A stretch of DNA of 64,000 nucleotides, taken from contig DAISWL010000001.1 in the NCBI GenBank assembly GCA_036826375.1, positions 62,001-126,000 on the forward strand, read 5' to 3'. The position numbers and the translations under genes are program-made. Of the stretch, positions 58,695-64,000 are shown piece by piece. Below the pieces are notes generated by a model. It searched no databases, had not been told where the DNA came from, and saw only the letters and a list, made by a program, of their open reading frames with translations. Numbering within the stretch: the first letter of the stretch is position 1; every line of letters begins with the position of its first letter. The stretch comes from DAISWL01 sp036826375 (GTDB lineage Bacteria; Patescibacteriota; Saccharimonadia; Saccharimonadales; HK-STAS-PATE-42).

Positions 58695-59315
58695 ATGAAT
58701 AAATTACACACCACCAAAAGAATATTAATTATAGGGGGCATGGGCCCTCAGGCATCTATACACGCTCATAAGCGTCTACAAGAACTACTTACAGAGAACG
58801 GCAAGAATGCCGAAATAGTTCATGTCAGCCTAATCATTAAACATTTTTTTAATAATAGTGGCCGACCAAAACTAAACTTAACAGATAGACAAATTACCCT
58901 ACTAAGCTCAATAGATGCCGACCTCAGCTTTATAGCATGCAATACCGCTCATTTGTTTTTTGATAATATTTCTAGCTTAATTAAACCTAAGCTGGTTTCC
59001 ATGTTAGATTTTGACACTCATCATAACCCCGTTATAGTGTCCTCGCCAACCAGTAAAAAATTTAAAGTTTTCGGTGATACCGCTAACCACTTAGATGATG
59101 AGCTAGATAAAATTACAGGTGAGATAATAGAGCTTGTTATCCAAGGTGATGAGGAAGAAGCGACCAATAAGTTCAAAAAACTAATGAACGCTCTACCGCA
59201 AAATCAAGAGGCTTTAGTTGGTTGCACTGAACTAAGCATGCTGGCTCACAAGTTAAACTTAAACGTACGATGCACCCTAGAAGAATTTCTTCGTAAGCTG
59301 GTGTGGGATCTATAA
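58695..59315 (+). CDS. Aspartate/glutamate racemase family protein
   Basis: 206 residues. GGMGPQAS near the N-terminus, the first catalytic cysteine in ACNTAH (about residue 76) and the second in VGCTELS (about 176) are the hallmarks of cofactor-independent Asp/Glu racemases. It could provide D-Asp or D-Glu, although a MurL route for D-Glu seems to exist at 37807. Shorter than YgeA (230). AAGGAG before the ATG. First gene behind the aromatic attenuator, 40 bp before tyrA. Confidence 0.88.
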   Translation: MNKLHTTKRILIIGGMGPQASIHAHKRLQELLTENGKNAEIVHVSLIIKHFFNNSGRPKLNLTDRQITLLSSIDADLSFIACNTAHLFFDNISSLIKPKLVSMLDFDTHHNPVIVSSPTSKKFKVFGDTANHLDDELDKITGEIIELVIQGDEEEATNKFKKLMNALPQNQEALVGCTELSMLAHKLNLNVRCTLEEFLRKLVWDL

Positions 59316-59355
59316 TTAAACTTAAGTTACAACAGAAAGATATTAAGGAGAAGTT

Positions 59356-60063
59356 ATGACCATAACAATTTTCGGCACCGGCAGCTTTGGCAAACTAATT
59401 GCCAAGCTCTGCCCCCAGCAAACAAAAGTAAACTTACTAAGCTTAAGAGCGCTTAGTGATGCCGAGCTCAAAGATACTTTAGAGCGAACCGACATCTTGT
59501 TTTTGACTATCCCCCTTTCCGCCTACCAAAAATCTTTGGCCAGAATTAAAACCTTTTTAAAAGAAGAAACTCTACTGGTAGATGTCTGTTCGGTTAAGCT
59601 CGCACCCTCCGCTAAAATTAAAGAGCTACTTCCCGAACATAAAAACTTGCTAATTACTCACCCGCTCTTTGGTCCTCAGAGTAGCAAGAACGGAACCAGA
59701 ACTGAAGGGTTAAGCTTAGTCCTTTGCCATAAACAGGGCGAACTAGCTGATAGAGTAATTTCATATTCAAAAAGTATTCTTAAACTTAAGATAGTTGAAA
59801 TGGATGCCCGCGAACATGATAGACAAATGGCCAACGCCCAGGCTCTAACATTTTTCGTATCAGAGGTTTTATCTAAATTTAAGTTTAATGACCAGATTTT
59901 AAAAACTCCAAGTTTTGAGGAATTGCTAGATTTAAGGGGTTTAGCGGAAAAAGAAAGCACAGATCTACTACGCTTAATCCAGAATGATAATCCATTTGCC
60001 CAGGAACTGCGCAACAAGTTTATAACTGAGGCCTTAAAAATTAATAAGAAATATACATCTTAA
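59356..60063 (+). CDS. tyrA: Prephenate dehydrogenase-like protein
   Basis: 235 residues. NAD-binding loop IFGTGSFG (5-12), a short central part with THPLFGPQSS (substrate-site histidine) and EHDRQMANAQALTFFV matching the dimer/active-site helix of TyrA. It converts prephenate to 4-hydroxyphenylpyruvate on the way to tyrosine. No chorismate or shikimate gene is in the window, so prephenate would have to be imported or the enzyme has another role. AAGGAG site; third unit behind the aromatic leader. Confidence 0.85.
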   Translation: MTITIFGTGSFGKLIAKLCPQQTKVNLLSLRALSDAELKDTLERTDILFLTIPLSAYQKSLARIKTFLKEETLLVDVCSVKLAPSAKIKELLPEHKNLLITHPLFGPQSSKNGTRTEGLSLVLCHKQGELADRVISYSKSILKLKIVEMDAREHDRQMANAQALTFFVSEVLSKFKFNDQILKTPSFEELLDLRGLAEKESTDLLRLIQNDNPFAQELRNKFITEALKINKKYTS

Positions 60064-60096
60064 GGATCTAATCTAAGCTATAATTGAGAAGAGAAT

Positions 60097-60987
60097 ATGA
60101 AACTAATTTTTGAAAAATCAGAACAGTTTATCTTAACTCACGGCCGAGAATTAGAAAAGGCATTATTTAATTATCATTTTAAAGATGGAAGCAAAAATTC
60201 GGTTTTAAAAGAGCTTATTAAGTTTCAGAATCAGGATGGTGGTTTCGGTAACGGCATAGAACCAGATCTAAGGCTCCCGCAATCTACAGATATATCTACC
60301 TGGTGCGCTTTGCGTTTGTTGAAAGATTTAGACATTAGTAATGATGAAACCGTGCTTAATGCAGCTCTAGATTATTTAGAACTTAAGTTTAATACAAAAA
60401 AGAGGGGCTGGGACATTGTTGTTCCAGGGGTAAATAACTGCCCCCACGCTCCCTGGTGGAGCTACGAAGACGCCATAAAACATTTCGGATGGGGCAACCC
60501 ATCAGCAGAAATACTAGGATTTTTTATTAAATATAGAAGCTCTTTCAAATTAATAAAACCGCTTCTGGAACTAGCATCTCAAAAAATTCTAGAGGTTAAA
60601 CCTAATGACTTTAACGAGATAGATTGTTTCAAAAAGTTATATGACTTAGCCGATGGTAACCTAATGGAGCAATTACGCAAACCGCTCATCTCACTGATGC
60701 AGAATTCTATCGAGAAAGATCCAGAAAAACAGAACGAATACGTGGCCAGGCCGCTTACTTTTGTAGATAGTCCCTCTGATAATCTAATCAGCGTATTTAG
60801 TCCAACTCTTATTGAAGAAAATCTGAGTTTTATTGTTAAAAGCTTTGATCATAAAAGTGGTTGCTGGCATCCAAACTGGGATTGGGATGGTAATTACCCC
60901 GAGCAGTGGCAAAAAGCTAAACAAGAATGGCAAGGAATCTTAACACTAAATAACCTATTAAAACTAAGAACTTTTGGAAAAATCTAA
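60097..60987 (+). CDS. Unrecognised protein with terpenoid-cyclase-like toroid repeats
   Basis: 296 residues. FQNQDGGFGNGIEPDLR (about residues 46-62) and later DHKSGCWHPNWDWDGNYPEQW are QW-type repeats as in squalene cyclases, prenyltransferase beta subunits and other alpha/alpha-toroid proteins. The cyclase DxDD motif is not seen, so the function is open. An internal -10 TATAAT at 60079-60084 lies 12 bp before the ATG. It may therefore be transcribed both from the attenuator and alone. Confidence 0.7.
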   Translation: MKLIFEKSEQFILTHGRELEKALFNYHFKDGSKNSVLKELIKFQNQDGGFGNGIEPDLRLPQSTDISTWCALRLLKDLDISNDETVLNAALDYLELKFNTKKRGWDIVVPGVNNCPHAPWWSYEDAIKHFGWGNPSAEILGFFIKYRSSFKLIKPLLELASQKILEVKPNDFNEIDCFKKLYDLADGNLMEQLRKPLISLMQNSIEKDPEKQNEYVARPLTFVDSPSDNLISVFSPTLIEENLSFIVKSFDHKSGCWHPNWDWDGNYPEQWQKAKQEWQGILTLNNLLKLRTFGKI

Positions 60988-61033
60988 TAAATACTCACTA
61001 AACTTAAGTTATAATATTTATAAAGGAAGAAAT

Positions 61034-62056
61034 ATGAAACCAACTATACTTACAGGAATTAAGAACTCAGGCCGATTGCACATCGGCAGTTACCTCGGTG
61101 CCATCAAACCAATGGTTGAGCTGCAGCAAACCAAAGTTAAATCTGGCGAATATCAAATGAACATGTTCATTCCAGATTTACACGTATTAACCGTTCCGAC
61201 AGATTACGCTAAACTTAAGCGCTTTATGCTAGATAACCTCAAACTCTACATAGCTTGCGGGTTGGATCCGAGCGATGTTAACACTCACCTTTATCGCCAG
61301 AGCCGCATCTCGGCTCACTCTGAAATGTGCGTTTTACTCAATAACTTTACTAGTTTTGGTGAACTTAGCCGTCAAACTCAGTTTAAAGATCAGCATAGTA
61401 AGGGCGCAGAAGTAAGTGTTGGGTTATTTGATTACCCTGTTTTAATGGCGGCGGATATCTTACTTTATAACTCTAGATACGTTCCAGTTGGCGATGATCA
61501 GCGTCAGCATTTAGAGCTAGCCCGCAATATCGCAATTAGAATTAACAATAAATTCGGTGAGATATTTGTAGTTCCAGATGAGATTAAAAAACAGGTTGAG
61601 TTTGCTGGGCTAGAGAAATCTTTAAGAATAATGAGCTTAGCTAGCCCAACTGATAAAATGAGTAAATCTGTTAATGACCCACGCGGAACGATTGATTTGC
61701 AAGATTCCCCTGCCGAGGCCAGAAAAAAGATTATGGCCGCCGAAACCGATAGCCTAGCTAACGTTAATTACGATCCTATCAAACAGCCAGGAATTAGTAA
61801 CCTGATCGAGATTTACGCTAACTTCAAAAACCTGAAGTTAGTTGAAGCTGAGGCAAAATTCAAAGGAAGCGAACGCTACGGTGATCTTAAAAAACAAGTT
61901 GCTGATGTAGTTTGTGAATTTTTAGAAGATATTCAACTTAAGTTTAGCGAAATTAGCGATGAAGAGGTTATGCAAATTCTGGAACGTGGAGAATTAACCG
62001 TAAAACCAACTGCCGATAAAACACTACTCAGAATGCAGAAAGTTCTAGGGCTGTAA
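61034..62056 (+). CDS. trpS: Tryptophanyl-tRNA synthetase
   Basis: 340 residues, class I. HIGS (GRLHIGSYLGAIKPM) and KMSKS (TDKMSKSVNDP) signatures; GDDQRQHLELAR recognises tryptophan tRNA-synthetase type. I place the start at ATG 61034, behind AAAGGAAG, because homology begins with KPTILTGIKNSG; an in-frame ATG 60 bases earlier overlaps the previous gene. A local -10 (61010-61015) may add a second promoter to the attenuated one at 58508. Confidence 0.95.
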   Translation: MKPTILTGIKNSGRLHIGSYLGAIKPMVELQQTKVKSGEYQMNMFIPDLHVLTVPTDYAKLKRFMLDNLKLYIACGLDPSDVNTHLYRQSRISAHSEMCVLLNNFTSFGELSRQTQFKDQHSKGAEVSVGLFDYPVLMAADILLYNSRYVPVGDDQRQHLELARNIAIRINNKFGEIFVVPDEIKKQVEFAGLEKSLRIMSLASPTDKMSKSVNDPRGTIDLQDSPAEARKKIMAAETDSLANVNYDPIKQPGISNLIEIYANFKNLKLVEAEAKFKGSERYGDLKKQVADVVCEFLEDIQLKFSEISDEEVMQILERGELTVKPTADKTLLRMQKVLGL

Positions 62057-62082
62057 CAAGATTTAATCTGACGATTATAGCT

Positions 62083-62826
62083 CTACCTCAAATAATAACT
62101 AACACTAACTGTATATCTTAGTTCATTCTCACCAGGTTGGATCTGTAGAGATTGTTTTGAATCTGAACTAGACACTGATTTATCTTCGTAAATTAGAGGT
62201 ACTGGCTGACCCAGATTACCACCATCTTGAATAGATTGAACCTTACCTAGTTTTGCTCCAGTATTTTTAGCAATCTGTTCGGCCTTAGAGCGGGCATCTT
62301 TTGTTGCCTCATCCCGAGCCTTATCTTCAAGTTCTTTGCGTTTACTTTCTGAGAAGCCTGGTTGCGGAGTTACCTGCCCAGAAGGGCCGGTAGTTAATAA
62401 ATAATCTTGAACTTTCTGAGCTAAATCTTTATCGGATACTGTTATTGTTAAACTTAAGTTATAAATAGTATCGTCATCGGGCGATACTGGGCTCATTTGC
62501 CCTGTTGAATAGCCAGAAGAATTGTTCTTGATGTCGGAATCTTTAACCCCCAACCCCTTAAGCTTAGTAATAATTTCGTTACTTTTTTCTGATTGCTGAT
62601 TTAAGGATACGGATTCATCTTTATTTTTAAATTCATAATTCGGGCTGAAGATGTAGCGATCGGGCTCAGCCATAATTGTCGATTCCCCACTCACGCTAAT
62701 AGTTCTAGATTCTGAGTTGCGAGACCACGGCATCCAAACCGCCAGCATCACAACAATAATCAGCATCAAAAAGATGATTACCGATTTGTATATTAAACTT
62801 AAAGAGATGTTAACTTTATCTTTCAC
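62083..62826 (-). CDS. SIMPL-domain (DUF541) secreted or membrane-anchored protein
   Basis: 247 residues. An N-terminal membrane anchor (about 12-30) and a periplasmic/extracellular SIMPL domain (RTISVSGESTIMAEPDRYIF..., NEIITKLKGLGVKDSDI, ARSKAEQIAKNTGAKLG). The family forms oligomeric beta/alpha assemblies of poorly known role, some tied to oxidative stress. Convergent with trpS. ATG at 62826. Confidence 0.88.
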   Translation of the reverse strand: MKDKVNISLSLIYKSVIIFLMLIIVVMLAVWMPWSRNSESRTISVSGESTIMAEPDRYIFSPNYEFKNKDESVSLNQQSEKSNEIITKLKGLGVKDSDIKNNSSGYSTGQMSPVSPDDDTIYNLSLTITVSDKDLAQKVQDYLLTTGPSGQVTPQPGFSESKRKELEDKARDEATKDARSKAEQIAKNTGAKLGKVQSIQDGGNLGQPVPLIYEDKSVSSSDSKQSLQIQPGENELRYTVSVSYYLR

Positions 62827-62875
62827 AATAATTTCCCCCTATTAGTATAATTTTAGGCTTAAGCTTAATTAAAGT

Positions 62876-62918
62876 AAACCCTCTTTTATATGAGGTACTT
62901 AAAATCAGGAGGGTTTTT
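62876..62918. terminator. Terminator, probably bidirectional
   Basis: AAACCCTC (62876-62883) and GAGGGTTT (62909-62916) with T-runs on the plus side and A/T-rich flank on the other; it separates the divergent SIMPL and DUF1761 genes' upstream regions. Confidence 0.55.
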
Positions 62919-62997
62919 GGTGCTAGAGGCTATTGATCTTTTCAATATGATGCTAAAATTAAATCAGAATCAAATAACTTTTAAGGGAGGTTAAACT

Positions 62998-63423
62998 ATG
63001 GCAATGGAAGTTAATTTAGTAGCAGTTGGAGCAGCAACAGCAACCATGTTTGCAGTTGGAGCAATTTGGTACATGCTGCCGTTTGGTAAAATATGGGGCA
63101 AAATCCACGGATTTGATAAGCTTAGCAAAAAGCAACAAAAAGAGATGCAGTCTAAAATGGGCCCATGGTATTTAGCTCAGTTAATTTTTACAGTTATATC
63201 GGCTTACGTTTTAGCGGTTTTAATCAACTTAATGCCAGCTCAATCACCATACTACGTTGCATTTCTAGTTTGGCTGGGTGTTTCTCTACCAACAACTGCC
63301 GGAAATATGATTTTCGGTGGCTCTCCAGAAGGCTATGTTTGGCATAAAACGCTGATTACAGCTGGTGAAACACTTTTACATTTGTTGGCTGCCGCTTGGG
63401 TAATCAGTGCTATCGCTGGTTAA
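62998..63423 (+). CDS. DUF1761-family membrane protein
   Basis: 141 residues with four hydrophobic helices. The pattern ATMFAVGAIWYMLPFGKIW at the start, GPWYLAQLIFTVISAYVLAV in the middle and HKTLITAGETLLHLLAAAWVI at the end fits DUF1761. AAGGGAGG site. Role unknown. It is followed by a VOC protein 34 bp downstream. Confidence 0.85.
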   Translation: MAMEVNLVAVGAATATMFAVGAIWYMLPFGKIWGKIHGFDKLSKKQQKEMQSKMGPWYLAQLIFTVISAYVLAVLINLMPAQSPYYVAFLVWLGVSLPTTAGNMIFGGSPEGYVWHKTLITAGETLLHLLAAAWVISAIAG

Positions 63424-63457
63424 ATACTAAACTCGAAGTTTAACGAAAGGATGCATC

Positions 63458-63919
63458 ATGCAAAAAATAACGCCAGCACTTTGGTTTGATGGAAACGCCC
63501 AAGAGGCAATGGATTTCTATACATCTATATTTAAAAACTCTGAAATAATAAGTGTCGAAAAATATCCTGATGAATCGATAGATCCTCATTTTAAAGGAAT
63601 GAGCGGAAGAGTTATTAACGGAGTTTTCAGGCTAGATAACCAAGAATTTGTTTGCATAGATGGTGGACCTCAATTTAAGTTTAATGAGGCCATAAGTTTT
63701 GCTATAAACTGTAAGGATCAAGCGGAAATTGATTATTTCTGGGAAAAACTTTCATCAAGCCCAGATGCCGAAGCCTGCGGTTGGTGCAGAGATAAGTTTG
63801 GTATCAGTTGGCAAATTCTACCAGAAAATATGGCAGAATTGATGAACGGTGAAGCATCTGTTAAGGCTATGATGCAGATGAAGAAGATTGATATTGAAGG
63901 TTTGAAATCTGCAAAATAA
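63458..63919 (+). CDS. VOC-superfamily protein, PhnB/3-demethylubiquinone-9 methyltransferase-like
   Basis: 153 residues. Two glyoxalase-fold halves: KITPALWFDGNAQEAMDFYTSIF at the start and ISFAINCKDQAEIDYFWEKLSS, then WCRDKFGISWQILPENM at the end, all typical of the PhnB_like VOC family. No ubiquinone pathway is expected here, so the family name is only a label; the real substrate is unknown. AAAGG site before the ATG. Confidence 0.88.
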   Translation: MQKITPALWFDGNAQEAMDFYTSIFKNSEIISVEKYPDESIDPHFKGMSGRVINGVFRLDNQEFVCIDGGPQFKFNEAISFAINCKDQAEIDYFWEKLSSSPDAEACGWCRDKFGISWQILPENMAELMNGEASVKAMMQMKKIDIEGLKSAK

Positions 63920-63973
63920 CAGCTTAAACTTAATTCAAAAACAGTACAAAAATTATATTATGAAGGAGAAGAT

Positions 63974-64000
63974 ATGAGCGTTAAACTTAACTGTTACTTA
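63974..64000 (+). CDS. Start of a gene that runs off the window
   Basis: ATG at 63974 behind AAGGAG, with nine codons (MSVKLNCYL) visible. It even contains an octamer. Nothing can be said of its function; spacing of 54 bp suggests the same transcript as the VOC gene. Confidence 0.6.

Larger units (their letters stand above)
1..64000. repeat. Iterated octamer TAARYTTA dispersed through the window
   Basis: TAAGCTTA (palindromic) and the complementary pair TAAACTTA/TAAGTTTA recur about 200 times by hand count. Examples are 648-655, 1669-1676, 2974-2981, 41762-41769 and 52504-52511. From about 37% GC I would expect roughly ten. Most copies extend to TTAARYTTAA or TTAARYTTAG. They lie inside genes, where they encode Lys-Leu-Asn, Leu-Ser-Leu or Leu-Lys-Leu, as well as in spacers and next to -10 boxes. 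The A-T centred version TAAATTTA is not obviously enriched. The pattern resembles HIP1 of cyanobacteria or DNA uptake sequences, but its function is unknown. Confidence 0.9.

Overview
The window looks like a chromosome segment of a small-genome member of the Candidate Phyla Radiation (Patescibacteria), most likely Candidatus Saccharibacteria (TM7). This is inference, not a database result. The supporting signs are: AT-rich DNA with short intergenic gaps; core genes (rny, secA, prfB, rpmA, ftsEX, proS, glyS, serS, trpS, truB, recO) mixed with small unrecognised membrane proteins; almost no biosynthetic pathways; many start codons 2 to 14 bases after a -10 box (leaderless or nearly leaderless mRNAs); and a MurD-MurL type cell-wall gene pair. 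TGA is used as a stop and an RF2-type release factor is present, so there is no sign of UGA recoding. No rRNA, insertion sequence, phage or CRISPR array was seen.

Layout: 1-1.8 kb holds the start of rny, a DivIC-like gene and two CAU tRNAs. 1.8-7.8 kb is a minus-strand run (peptidase S51, VapBC, DUF2177, Ham1/RdgB, MFS, SDR, proS). 8-11 kb has proB behind a proline leader peptide, a CPBP protease and RseP. 11-15.7 kb has palindromic repeats, an RNA methyltransferase with rpmA, and unrecognised genes, one of them flanked by a 105-bp duplication. 15.7-20.2 kb has TrmB and PadR regulators, tag and a PspC protein. 20.2-28.8 kb has truB, an NYN protein, bcp, glyS behind a glycine leader peptide, recO, a degenerate two-component pair and pepN. 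29.1-29.6 kb is a GC-rich gene of actinobacterial type. 29.6-34.9 kb has an ABC exporter, a deacetylase, a glycosyltransferase and ftsEX. 35-45.6 kb has prfB, an M48 protease, murL, murD, an M16 protease, a cadmium-carbonic-anhydrase-like protein and secA. 46-58.4 kb has TrmB and EamA, an AAA ATPase under large palindromes, hpf, serS, a Cas4-like nuclease, an RNA m5U methyltransferase and a CPA2 antiporter. 58.5-62 kb is a cluster of racemase, tyrA, unknown gene and trpS behind an aromatic leader peptide with a terminator. 62-64 kb has small envelope and VOC proteins.

Two signals stand out. (1) Three amino-acid-related units (proB, glyS, and the tyrA/trpS cluster) are each preceded by a promoter that directly starts a 19-25 codon leader ORF rich in the matching codons (Pro, Gly, Trp/Tyr). 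Two of the three then show an intrinsic terminator. This is the architecture of ribosome-mediated attenuation, built here on leaderless leader peptides. (2) The octamer TAARYTTA (TAAGCTTA, TAAACTTA, TAAGTTTA) occurs about 200 times by hand count, about 20-fold above base-composition expectation, in genes and spacers alike. It directly abuts the -10 box at five promoters and is missing from several accessory-looking segments.

All calls come from reading the sequence. Counts are by eye, and no search or folding program was run.
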